NCBI GenBank assembly: GCA_002083655.1
Contig: MSXR01000005.1
Coordinates: 29,453 to 93,452 of the forward strand
Direction: 5' to 3'
Origin: Proteobacteria bacterium ST_bin14
Lineage (GTDB): Bacteria; Pseudomonadota; Alphaproteobacteria; Sphingomonadales; Sphingomonadaceae
Length of the DNA stretch: 64,000 bases
Part shown: positions 8,764 through 16,729 of the stretch, one piece after another
How positions within the stretch are numbered: the stretch's first letter is position 1
Layout: every line of letters begins with the position of its first letter
Position numbers and translations under genes: made by a program
Notes under the pieces: model-generated
The model's input: only the letters and a program-made list of their open reading frames with translations
Databases searched by the model: none
What the model was told of the DNA's origin: nothing

Positions 8764-10332
8764 CTATCGCGGTCGCTGGCGAATGGCAACTGCCAGCGCG
8801 AGCATCGCTGCAGCGACAAGCGCGGCCATCCAATTGCCCAGCATTGCGAACAGGGTGGGCGGGTGTGCCGGCGGGATTGGCAGTTCAATCGCCCCCTCGC
8901 GATCAGCAGGGATGCTGGCGAGCACGCGGCCGTCAGCGTCAATGATGGCAGAGACACCGGTGGGCGTTGCGCGGATGATCGGCAGCCCCTCCTCAATCGC
9001 GCGCAACCGCGCCATGGCGAGATGTTCGACCGGGCCCCACACGCCATACCAGCTGTCGTTTGACGGGTTGAAGATGAAGCGCGGGCGATGCGCGCGGTTC
9101 ACCGTTTCGCCGGAAAAGATGATCTCATAGCAAATCTGAAATCCCACCAACCCGAAACCGGGCAAGTTCAGCCCCGCCGGACCGGGGCCGGGGCGGAAAT
9201 CGACATCACCGGGCACCAACCTTGCCAGGCCAATTGCCGACATGATCGGGCGGGCAGGCAGATATTCGCCCCAGGGAACCAGATGTGCCTTGTCATAGCG
9301 GCCCAGCAGTTGCGCATTGGCATCAATCGCCAGCACCGAATTGCTGACCGCGCTTAATTGCCCGCGATCGTCAAACTGCAGGCCGTTGCCGCCGGCCAAC
9401 ACGATATCGCGCGGGCCAAGCATCGCGGCGATACGCGCCCGCACCAATTCGGGCTGGCCGCGCCAGTAATATTCCGGCGGATAGCCATTTTCGACGAACA
9501 GTCGCAGCGCGCCTTCGGGCCAGACGATGAGCCGTGGCGCGGGGTTTGGGCCGGGGCCGGGCGTGCCCATATGGCGCGCGATGACGGCCAGATTGGCCTC
9601 GGCATAATCGTCACGCGGGCGTTCTTCCTGATCAAGATTGGGCTGAATCACCCGGATGCGGGGTGCGTTTGGGGCAAGCGGCGCCGCGCTATGCGCACCG
9701 AACAGGCCGCTTATTGCCAGCAGGCTAACCGCGCCGAGCACAGGCCCCGCCATTCGCCAATCGCGCTGCGTCGCCAGCATCAGCGCGCCCGCCACGAGCA
9801 CCGCGATGCCGCCAAGCGCATAGGTGCCGATGAACGATGCGGCATAAGCCACCCCCGGCAATGGCAGCCAGATCACCGCCAGCGGGTTCCACGGATACCC
9901 CGTCAGCATCGTGCCGCGCAGCCATTCGGTCGCGATCCATGCAGCGCTTGCCACCAGCACAAAACTGGCACCCGGCGAGGTGGTGCCGTCGCCGGTCGCG
10001 CGCGGGCTGGCCAGTCGCCACATCAACCCCGCCGCCAGCATCGGGTAAATGGCAAGATACAGCGCCAAAATTGTCACGGCGGGATAGCCGAGCCAGGTCG
10101 GCATCGCATCTTGCAGCGTGAACGCGCGCGCGATCCAGTTATTGCCGATCGTGAAATGCGCCACGCCAAACAGCCAGCCACGCCATAATGCAGCACGAAG
10201 ATCGGGCGAATCATGGACGATCCACAGCCAGGCTGCAAAACACCCCAGCGCGACGGGCCACAGGTTCAACGGGGCAAAGCCTGTTGCGGCCACGCCACCA
10301 AGGATCAGCGACATCAAGGCGGGGCGTTTCAT
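8764..10332 (-). CDS. lnt: Apolipoprotein N-acyltransferase
   Basis: A 522-residue inner-membrane enzyme that N-acylates the amino-terminal cysteine of lipoproteins, the last maturation step. Several hydrophobic segments fill residues 1-200, and the periplasmic nitrilase-like domain follows. The catalytic triad is visible: E273 (VWPEGAL), K348 (YDKAHLVPWGEYLP) and C401 (FQICYE). The loop FIFNPSNDSWYG is typical. The frame is open 123 codons further upstream, but that part is not membrane-like, and the ATG at 10332 gives the normal length. It is divergent from the VOC gene, 48 bases away. Confidence 0.93.
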   Translation of the reverse strand: MKRPALMSLILGGVAATGFAPLNLWPVALGCFAAWLWIVHDSPDLRAALWRGWLFGVAHFTIGNNWIARAFTLQDAMPTWLGYPAVTILALYLAIYPMLAAGLMWRLASPRATGDGTTSPGASFVLVASAAWIATEWLRGTMLTGYPWNPLAVIWLPLPGVAYAASFIGTYALGGIAVLVAGALMLATQRDWRMAGPVLGAVSLLAISGLFGAHSAAPLAPNAPRIRVIQPNLDQEERPRDDYAEANLAVIARHMGTPGPGPNPAPRLIVWPEGALRLFVENGYPPEYYWRGQPELVRARIAAMLGPRDIVLAGGNGLQFDDRGQLSAVSNSVLAIDANAQLLGRYDKAHLVPWGEYLPARPIMSAIGLARLVPGDVDFRPGPGPAGLNLPGFGLVGFQICYEIIFSGETVNRAHRPRFIFNPSNDSWYGVWGPVEHLAMARLRAIEEGLPIIRATPTGVSAIIDADGRVLASIPADREGAIELPIPPAHPPTLFAMLGNWMAALVAAAMLALAVAIRQRPR

Positions 10333-10380
10333 CACGTCGCGGCTATCGCGTGGTTCGTCGGGATTTGCTAGCAGCTTTGC

Positions 10381-10797
10381 ATGATCCGCCCATTCCACCT
10401 CGCCTTTCCCGTGCATGACCTTGCCGCCGCCCGCACTTTTTACGGCGGCGTCTTGGGCTGCGCGGAGGGGCGCAGTGCCGCGCAGTGGATTGATTTCGAC
10501 CTGTTCGGGCATCAGATCGTCGCCCATCTTGACCCCGCGGCAAAGCCCGTCGCGGTCGCCAATGCGGTGGATGGCCATGACGTGCCGGTGCCGCATTTCG
10601 GCGTGGTGCTGACCATGGCTGATTGGCAGGCGCTGGCGGACCGGGTGGCTGCGGCCGGAATCGGCTTTGGCATCGCCCCGCATATCCGGTTTCAGGGGCA
10701 ACCCGGCGAGCAGGCGACGATGTTTTTCTATGATCCCAGCGGCAATGCGCTGGAATTCAAGGCATTTGCCAACGATTCGATGCTTTTTGCGACGTAA
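10381..10797 (+). CDS. VOC family (glyoxalase/dioxygenase-fold) protein
   Basis: A 138-residue single-module vicinal-oxygen-chelate protein: FHLAFPVHDLAAARTFYGGV at the start and FFYDPSGNALEFKAF at the end, the typical paired beta-alpha-beta-beta-beta elements. H6 and the late E (ALEFK) are candidate metal ligands. The substrate cannot be inferred. It is divergent from lnt, and a hairpin with a T run about 95 bases after its stop may terminate it. Confidence 0.75.
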   Translation: MIRPFHLAFPVHDLAAARTFYGGVLGCAEGRSAAQWIDFDLFGHQIVAHLDPAAKPVAVANAVDGHDVPVPHFGVVLTMADWQALADRVAAAGIGFGIAPHIRFQGQPGEQATMFFYDPSGNALEFKAFANDSMLFAT

Positions 10798-10856
10798 CTG
10801 ATGGCAACAGGCCGCGTTTTAGCGCGACGTGACTTTCGGTTGATCCGCGACTCCAA

Positions 10857-10883
10857 CCGTTCGTCCCGAGCGCAGTCGAGGGG
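10857..10883. repeat. Dispersed repeat C, short copy
   Basis: The stretch beginning CCGTTCGTCCCGAGCGCAGT and running on with CGAGGGG is closely related to the ends of the longer element at 24796-24924. It lies in the 157-base gap between two convergent genes. Confidence 0.6.
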
Positions 10884-10890
10884 CCTGCCG

Positions 10891-10917
10891 CAAGCGAAAC
10901 GCTTGGTGCCTGTTTTT
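10891..10917 (+). terminator. Possible Rho-independent terminator
   Basis: CAAGCG-AAA-CGCTTG (10891-10905) is followed after seven bases by TTTTT. It lies between the convergent VOC and winged-helix genes and would stop plus-strand transcription from the VOC gene. The distance between stem and T run weakens the call. Confidence 0.4.
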
Positions 10918-10954
10918 CGACATTGAAATAGTCCGCTCGCTGCGCCTTGCGCAA

Positions 10955-11560
10955 TCAATCGTCGTGAATCTCAATCACCCCAACGCGGGCAAGTTGCTCA
11001 GCAGTTTTGGTGAATTCGGCGAGAATCGGCTCAAGCATCGGTTCCAGGCCCAGCATGTCAATCACACCGGGCGGCGGGGTCACGCCGCCGCGATCATCCT
11101 CCACCAGCAATCCCCGCCTGATCATGTTTTCCACCTGCCGACGCACGGTTTCGCGCGGCAGCCCGGTCGCCGATGCAATGGCGTTGCGCGAAATCGGGAT
11201 CACCCAACTGCGCGGCAGGATGGCGGTGGCAGAAAACTGGTCGGGAACTGCGCGCTCACGCATCAGCTTTTGAACATTGGCTACACAGACTGTCAGGTAA
11301 ATGAGCAGTTCAGTGGGGCTGATCGCGACGTTGCCGGATGAGAATGCGCGCTGGGTCGCCAGGAACATATTGGCGACCCCGAACATGGCGACTCGCCAGT
11401 TTGACACCATTTTCTCAGGGTTGGTCGCGATCCTGGCTGCCATACTGCTTGATTCCCCAACCCGCCGCACGCCAAAATCGTTGTTCGGGTCATTACCCAA
11501 AGCGGGTACGGCAGTTGGTACGTAGTCCAACTCGGGGGATTTCGGCAATGGGTATGACAA
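10955..11560 (-). CDS. Winged-helix-turn-helix protein of unknown role
   Basis: About 201 residues. The C-terminal half holds a winged-helix DNA-binding motif: ISRNAIASATGLPRETVRRQ at about 122-141, then VENMIRRGLLVEDDRGGVTP. The N-terminal half is mainly helical with no recognised ligand domain. The listed start is a TTG without a clear ribosome-binding site, so the true start may be further inside, for example the ATG at 11443. It is probably a transcription regulator. No target is suggested by the neighbours, which it faces convergently (VOC) and precedes as a singleton. Confidence 0.6.
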   Translation of the reverse strand: MSYPLPKSPELDYVPTAVPALGNDPNNDFGVRRVGESSSMAARIATNPEKMVSNWRVAMFGVANMFLATQRAFSSGNVAISPTELLIYLTVCVANVQKLMRERAVPDQFSATAILPRSWVIPISRNAIASATGLPRETVRRQVENMIRRGLLVEDDRGGVTPPPGVIDMLGLEPMLEPILAEFTKTAEQLARVGVIEIHDD

Positions 11561-11593
11561 TAGTTTAGGGTGTTTTTTACAAAAACCGTAGCG

Positions 11594-12928
11594 TCACGGC
11601 CGGGTGTTGCTCACCCGCCAGATCACATTGCCGACATCGTCTGCCACCAACAAGCTGCCCGTTTTGTCGAGCGTCACGCCAACGGGCCTGCCCTGCGCAT
11701 CGCCATTCTTGTCGAGAAAACCGGACAGCACATCGACCGCCTTCACGCCCTTTGTCGGGAAACCATCCGGCGCGAACGGCACATAAATAACCTTATAGCC
11801 AGATACAGGCGTGCGGTTCCATGATCCGTGCTGGCCAATAAACGCCCCGTTGGTGAACGGCCCGCCCAGCGTCGCGCCCTTGGCAAAGGACAGGCCGAGC
11901 GAGGCAGTGTGCGGCCCCAAAGCGTAATCGGGACGCTTGGAATATTCCAGCAGATCGGGCCGTTCGGGCTGAACGCGCTTGTCCACATATCCGCCCCAAT
12001 AGCTGTACGGCCAGCCAAAGAAATCGCCCAAGCCAACCGCCGTCAGATAATCAGGTGCAAGGTCCGATCCCAGCATGTCGCGTTCATTGACGGTGGTCCA
12101 TAACCGGCCAGTCTGCGGTTCGAACGCCAGCCCCTGCGGGTTGCGCAGGCCAGCGGCAAAGACGCGGAACGATTTGGCGGCGGGGTCGACTTCCAAAATA
12201 TTGGCGCGGTTCACCTCCACATCCAGCCCATTTTCGGCGATGTTGGATGATGATCCGACCGCGACGTAAAGCGTCTTGCCATCCGCACTCGCCACAACGT
12301 TGCGCGCCCAGTGGTTGCCGCCACCGGGATAGCGGATAACGGTTTCCGGCTTGGCAGTGATTTTGGTCGCACCAACGCTAAAGGGGACGCGGACGAGCGC
12401 ATCGGTATTGGCGATGTAAAGCTGGTCACCCACCAGCACCATGCCCATCGGCGAGTTAAGCCCCGCGATCAGTACCGAGCGTGTTTCCGCCACCCCGTCG
12501 CCATTCCCATCGCGTAGCAGCGTGATTCGGTTGGCAGATGGCACCCCGGCCCCCGCCTTTGACATCAACGCCTTCATCACCACGCCCGTGATGCTGAAGC
12601 CTGCTTTACGCGGCGGCGAATTGGTTTCGGCGACCAGGATATCGCCATTGGGAAGCTGATACATCCAGCGCGGATGATCGAGCCCGGTGGCATAGGCCGC
12701 CACCTGCAGCCCGGCGGCGGGCACCGGCTTTGCCCCGTTTTGCCAGCCCACCACATTGGCGACCTTGATCGTCGGAATTGTCTGCACGCGCGGCGCCGTG
12801 ATCTTGGGGCGCGGACCCATCACTGCTTCGAGTGACAGGCGCGCCTGGTCAGGCTGGCTGACCCAAAACCAGGCACCAGCGGCGAGCACGACCAAAATGG
12901 CGAGGAAAATGAGAATATGTTTGCGCAT
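11594..12928 (-). CDS. PQQ-dependent sugar (L-sorbosone-type) dehydrogenase family protein
   Basis: A 444-residue six-bladed beta-propeller protein of the sorbosone/soluble glucose dehydrogenase family. An N-terminal membrane anchor or signal (HILIFLAILVVLAAGAWFWV, residues 4-23) implies export or periplasmic tethering. Propeller repeats include NGDILVAETNS, GGGNHWARNVVASADGKTLY, GLRNPQGLAFEPQTGRLWTT and QHGSWNRTPVSGYKV, the last a family hallmark. The ATG at 12928 was chosen because it starts the hydrophobic segment. Oxidation of a sugar or aldehyde with PQQ is the family expectation, and the substrate is unknown. No PQQ biosynthesis gene is in the window. Confidence 0.8.
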   Translation of the reverse strand: MRKHILIFLAILVVLAAGAWFWVSQPDQARLSLEAVMGPRPKITAPRVQTIPTIKVANVVGWQNGAKPVPAAGLQVAAYATGLDHPRWMYQLPNGDILVAETNSPPRKAGFSITGVVMKALMSKAGAGVPSANRITLLRDGNGDGVAETRSVLIAGLNSPMGMVLVGDQLYIANTDALVRVPFSVGATKITAKPETVIRYPGGGNHWARNVVASADGKTLYVAVGSSSNIAENGLDVEVNRANILEVDPAAKSFRVFAAGLRNPQGLAFEPQTGRLWTTVNERDMLGSDLAPDYLTAVGLGDFFGWPYSYWGGYVDKRVQPERPDLLEYSKRPDYALGPHTASLGLSFAKGATLGGPFTNGAFIGQHGSWNRTPVSGYKVIYVPFAPDGFPTKGVKAVDVLSGFLDKNGDAQGRPVGVTLDKTGSLLVADDVGNVIWRVSNTRP

Positions 12929-13358
12929 ACGCCATGAGTACGTCGCAATGCGGTGCGGGGAAAGGCCAAAAGAAACGGCCGTCGGCACAGGGGATATGCC
13001 GACGGCCGCACAGACCGGATCAGGCCCGCCAGGGGACAAGCAAGGGGGGCGCTTGTCCGGGGGGTAAGGCAGGGAGGCTGCCGGTCTTTCGCCTCTCAGC
13101 GAACTGTGACCTTATTAACAGTGTCCGATGACTCGGCAAAACAGATTAAATCGCACTCTGTGATCGATTTAATGAATATTGAACGTCAATTGTAAAATCT
13201 GCTGCGTAGAAAACCTCATATCTTTGCGGGTGTGACCAGAACTGACTGGATTTCATTCGGGATATTTCAAAACCATCGTGTCGGGCGATAGAAAATCCCA
13301 AACCGGGGCCAGGCTGGGCTCAAAACGTAAAAAGCGGTTCGCCAACGGCCACCCGCCC
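12929..13358. other. 430-base non-coding region with three inverted repeats
   Basis: This region lies between the end of the exporter operon and the sorbosone-type gene, both minus strand. It holds a 12-bp perfect hairpin (12976-13008), an 8-bp inverted repeat GGACAAGC/GCTTGTCC (13034-13058) and a 9-bp AT-rich palindrome ATTAAATCG/CGATTTAAT (13145-13173). The last resembles a regulator site in an otherwise AT-rich patch that could contain the promoter of the downstream gene. No credible ORF was seen. Confidence 0.5.
12976..13008 (-). terminator. Strong hairpin, possible terminator or attenuator
   Basis: CGGCCGTCGGCA and TGCCGACGGCCG form a perfect 12-bp stem with a 9-base loop. On the minus strand the stem is followed by TTTCTTTTGG. 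It ends 47 bases before the start of the sorbosone-type gene, so it may end read-through from the exporter operon or act in the 5' leader. Confidence 0.45.
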
Positions 13359-14567
13359 CTATTCGTGGCGCAGCGCATCAATCGGGTTCAGCGCTGCAGC
13401 CCGGCGCGCCGGGAAATAGCCGAATACCACGCCGATCAACGCCGAAATCCCAAATGCGATAATGTTGATCTGCGGATCGAACATCCACGACACTTTAAGC
13501 ACCGGCACCAGCAGCGCGATGACGCCTTGCGCCACCACCAGCCCGATCAATCCCCCCAGGCATGACAGCGCAATCGCCTCAATCAAAAACTGCATCAGCA
13601 CTTCGCGCGCAACCGCGCCGATCGCCAGCCGAATGCCAATCTCCCGCGTCCGCTCTGTGACGGAGACGAGCATGATGTTCATGATGCCAATGCCGCCGAC
13701 AATCAGGCTGATTGACGCAACTGCCGTGACGATTCCGGTCAGCAAGCCGGTGGTCGTCGCCACGGTATCGTTGATCTGTTTGGTATCGAAAACGAAGAAG
13801 TCGTCATCCTTGCCGGGCGTGATGCCGCGGCGTTCCTTCAACAGATCCGTCAGCGCCGATTGCACCCGCGTTGTGGAATAGGCCTGATCAACGCCGACCA
13901 GCATCAGCCGCACGTCACGATTGCCGGTCAGCCGTCGTTGCACGGTCTTTAGCGGCATCAACACAATGTCATCTTGATCGCCGCCAAAACCAGCCTGCCC
14001 GCGCGCCGACAGCACCCCAATCACGTCGCAACTAATGCCCGCAATCCGCATCCGCGTGCCCAACGGATCGGCCTGCCGATACAGATTAGTCTTCACGGTA
14101 TTGCCCAGCATGCAGACGGATTTGCCCGCCTGCTCTTCTTGCGGCGTAAAGCTGCGCCCCGACAACAAAGGCCAGGGCTGGACGCGGAAATAGGCATTGT
14201 CGGTGCCGTTGATCGTGGTCGACCAGTTCGCGCCTTCGTAAATCGCGGTGCCGGCGGATTGTGCCTGCGCAGCAACGGCGGTGACGCCGGCGACTTGCTG
14301 GCGAATCGCGATGACATCGCCCGGCTTGAAATCAGGCGGCCGTGGCCCGCCGCCACCACGGCCAAAACCCTGGCCGGGGCGCACTTGCAGGATATTGGTG
14401 CCCAGCGACGCAATCGACGCCTGCACGGCTGCCGTTGTGGCACGACCCAAGGTGACCATCGTCACCACCGCTGCAACGCCGATGATGATGCCCAGCGTCG
14501 TCAGGAAGGAACGCAGCTTGTGCCGGGCGATTGATCGAAGCGCGAGTTGTACGGTGGTGAAAAACAT
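13359..14567 (-). CDS. MacB-type ABC transporter permease
   Basis: A 402-residue permease with the MacB_PCD/FtsX architecture: one N-terminal membrane segment after LALRSIARHKLRSFLTTLGI, a large periplasmic domain (about 45-260) and three C-terminal segments with the conserved VTERTREIGIRLAIGA between the first two. The ATPase is a separate protein rather than fused as in E. coli MacB. Its ATG shares bases with the stop of the ATPase gene (14567), so the two are coupled. It is the last gene of the OMF-MFP-ATPase-permease operon. Confidence 0.88.
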   Translation of the reverse strand: MFFTTVQLALRSIARHKLRSFLTTLGIIIGVAAVVTMVTLGRATTAAVQASIASLGTNILQVRPGQGFGRGGGGPRPPDFKPGDVIAIRQQVAGVTAVAAQAQSAGTAIYEGANWSTTINGTDNAYFRVQPWPLLSGRSFTPQEEQAGKSVCMLGNTVKTNLYRQADPLGTRMRIAGISCDVIGVLSARGQAGFGGDQDDIVLMPLKTVQRRLTGNRDVRLMLVGVDQAYSTTRVQSALTDLLKERRGITPGKDDDFFVFDTKQINDTVATTTGLLTGIVTAVASISLIVGGIGIMNIMLVSVTERTREIGIRLAIGAVAREVLMQFLIEAIALSCLGGLIGLVVAQGVIALLVPVLKVSWMFDPQINIIAFGISALIGVVFGYFPARRAAALNPIDALRHE

Positions 14568-15307
14568 CAGGCCCGCACCGGCGCTGTTCGCTTGCCCGTT
14601 TCAATTCGCTCAACCAGCCCATCCTTGAAATGGATGATCGTGTTGGCATAGGCCGCCATCTCGCCCTCATGCGTTACCATCAGCACGGTGATGCCGGTTT
14701 TGCGGTTCAAATCGGTGAGCAATTCCATGATTTCGAGCGATCGTTCCGAATCGAGGTTGCCGGTTGGTTCATCGGCCAGCAGTACATCAGGATTGGTGAC
14801 GAGCGCGCGCGCAATGGCCACGCGCTGCTGCTGCCCGCCGGAAAGCTCCGCCGGGGTATGGTCCCACCACGGTGCCAGCCCGACCTTATCGAGTGCTGCC
14901 ATCGCCGAATCATGCCGTTCCTTGCGCCCATCGCCCCGATACAGCAGCGGCAGTTCAACATTTTCCAGCGCAGTGGTGCGCGCGAGCAGGTTGAATCCCT
15001 GAAACACAAAACCCAGATAGCGGCGGCGCAGCAGCGCGCGTTCATCCCGGTCAAGCGCCTCGACGCGGTGGCCCTTGAACAAAAAGCTGCCTGCTGTCGG
15101 CACATCAAGACAGCCCAGGATATTCATCGTCGTCGATTTGCCCGAGCCTGATGGCCCCATCACCGCGACGAAATCCCCCGCGACGATATCAAGGTCAACA
15201 CCCTTCAGCGCCTGAAACGCGGTTGGGCCGGTGCCGTAAACTTTGGTCACGCCGCGCAACGAAATCAGGACGCGCGGATCAACCACCCCGGTTTTCACCG
15301 ATGACAT
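14567..15307 (-). CDS. MacB-type ABC transporter ATP-binding protein
   Basis: A 246-residue ATPase of the LolD/MacB class. It carries Walker A GPSGSGKST, Q-loop FVFQGFNLL, signature LSGGQQQRVAIARAL, Walker B VLLADEPTGNLD and the H-loop MVTHE. The frame is open 34 codons further, but MSSVKTGVVDPRVLISLRGV gives a normal N-terminus and starts 13 bases after the adaptor gene. It powers the permease encoded directly downstream. The exporter probably moves a macrolide-like compound, peptide or lipid; the substrate is not evident. Confidence 0.9.
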   Translation of the reverse strand: MSSVKTGVVDPRVLISLRGVTKVYGTGPTAFQALKGVDLDIVAGDFVAVMGPSGSGKSTTMNILGCLDVPTAGSFLFKGHRVEALDRDERALLRRRYLGFVFQGFNLLARTTALENVELPLLYRGDGRKERHDSAMAALDKVGLAPWWDHTPAELSGGQQQRVAIARALVTNPDVLLADEPTGNLDSERSLEIMELLTDLNRKTGITVLMVTHEGEMAAYANTIIHFKDGLVERIETGKRTAPVRA

Positions 15308-15320
15308 TGGGGCGGGGGCG

Positions 15321-16715
15321 TTACTGGCCACTGCCCGTTCCGCTGCCCGCGCCGTTCCGGGGGCGCCCACCGGTGCGGGCGCCGGTACGGGCATCGCCAG
15401 CGGGCCCACTTGCGCCTGCGGCCAGCTGCCCCGTGACGACCTTCATGCCAACCTTCAGCTGGCCACCGGTTATCTCGGTCATCGCTCCGTTGGTGTCGCC
15501 GGTGACAACCGATACCGATTTCAAGCCGCCGTCGGCCTGCAGAACCGACACGCTTTGGGTTGATCCCTTGCCAATTGTCGCCGTGCGTTCCGCGCCACCG
15601 CGGCGCAGGCGTGGCGGGCCAAATGCGCTGGCGATGCCGCCCGCTTGCGCGGAGGATGCCCCTTCACCGGGGCGAAACCGCAGCGCCGCGTTGGGGATCA
15701 GCAAAACGCCGTTTTTCTCGGTCGTGGTGATATCCGCCGTCGCCGTCATCCCCGGCCGCAACCGGATTTGCGGGTTGGACACTGCTAATGTCGCGCTATA
15801 GCTAACCACTTGGTTTGCAGACGCTGTCGTGGTCGCCGTTTGAGCCGACAGGTTGGAACCCAGATTCACCCGCGTAATGGTTGCCGGAAAGCTTTCGCCA
15901 GGAAACGCATCGACGGTAAAGGTCGCCTTCTGTCCGGCCTGCACTTCACCCACATCAGCTTCATCAATCGCGACTTCGAGCTTCATCTGCGTCAGATCTT
16001 CGGCAATCACGAACAAGGTTGGCGTGTTGAACGATGCAGCCACCGTCTGGCCCGGCTCAACCTGGCGCGCGAGGATGACGCCGTTGACGGGCGAGCGGAT
16101 AACCGCGCGGACCAGATTATACTGGTTGGACGACAAGGTTGCCCGCGCCGCGCCGACATTGGCCTGGGTTGCGCGCACATTGGCCACCGCCCGGGCACGA
16201 TCGGCAATCGCCTGCTCCATTTCGGTCTTGGAAGGAACCCGGCCGTTCGACAACCGGCTGACTTCCTCCAACCGCGCCAGTTGCGCGCTCGATTGCGCTA
16301 GCGTTGCCTGGGCCTGTGCCACCGACGCAATCGCCGAGCTCAACTGCGCGCCGCTTTGGTTTACCGAATCCTGAAACCGGGTGGGATCGATGATCGCAAT
16401 CGGCTGGCCCTTTGCCACCCGGTCATTCACATCAACCAGCACCCTGGCCACAAGGCCGGAAACTTCGGAGCCGACATCGACCTGATTGGTGGGCGCAAGC
16501 TTGCCCGTCGCCGATACTGACACGACCAGCGCGCCCTTTTCCGCCGTTTCCGTCGCGTAATTGGGTTTTGGTGCAGGCGCAAACAGGCGCACGCCCAGCA
16601 GGATCAGCAGCAGCACGCCAATGGCGACCAATACCCATTTGACGATCTTGCGCCAGGCCGGCACCTCGCGCTTGCCCAGAAAATCGTTGAGGTCAGTGGT
16701 GGTTGCGTCGGCCAT
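15321..16715 (-). CDS. Periplasmic adaptor (membrane-fusion) protein, MacA-like
   Basis: A 464-residue HlyD/MacA-family adaptor. One N-terminal membrane anchor (WVLVAIGVLLLILLGVRLF, about 28-46) is followed by a lipoyl-like beta-barrel, a long alpha-hairpin rich in A/Q/S (about 115-205) and the barrel again. The C-terminal ~120 residues are glycine- and arginine-rich and low in complexity, with a tail of GAR/TGGR-type repeats. It bridges the inner-membrane ABC pump and the outer-membrane channel encoded 15 bases upstream. Confidence 0.87.
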   Translation of the reverse strand: MADATTTDLNDFLGKREVPAWRKIVKWVLVAIGVLLLILLGVRLFAPAPKPNYATETAEKGALVVSVSATGKLAPTNQVDVGSEVSGLVARVLVDVNDRVAKGQPIAIIDPTRFQDSVNQSGAQLSSAIASVAQAQATLAQSSAQLARLEEVSRLSNGRVPSKTEMEQAIADRARAVANVRATQANVGAARATLSSNQYNLVRAVIRSPVNGVILARQVEPGQTVAASFNTPTLFVIAEDLTQMKLEVAIDEADVGEVQAGQKATFTVDAFPGESFPATITRVNLGSNLSAQTATTTASANQVVSYSATLAVSNPQIRLRPGMTATADITTTEKNGVLLIPNAALRFRPGEGASSAQAGGIASAFGPPRLRRGGAERTATIGKGSTQSVSVLQADGGLKSVSVVTGDTNGAMTEITGGQLKVGMKVVTGQLAAGASGPAGDARTGARTGGRPRNGAGSGTGSGQ

Positions 16716-16729
16716 GTCGTTTCCTGCGG

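Noticed and set aside
9358..10188. A 276-codon plus-strand ORF
   Set aside because: It is antisense to lnt, whose catalytic triad is intact; the composition is typical of a mirror frame.
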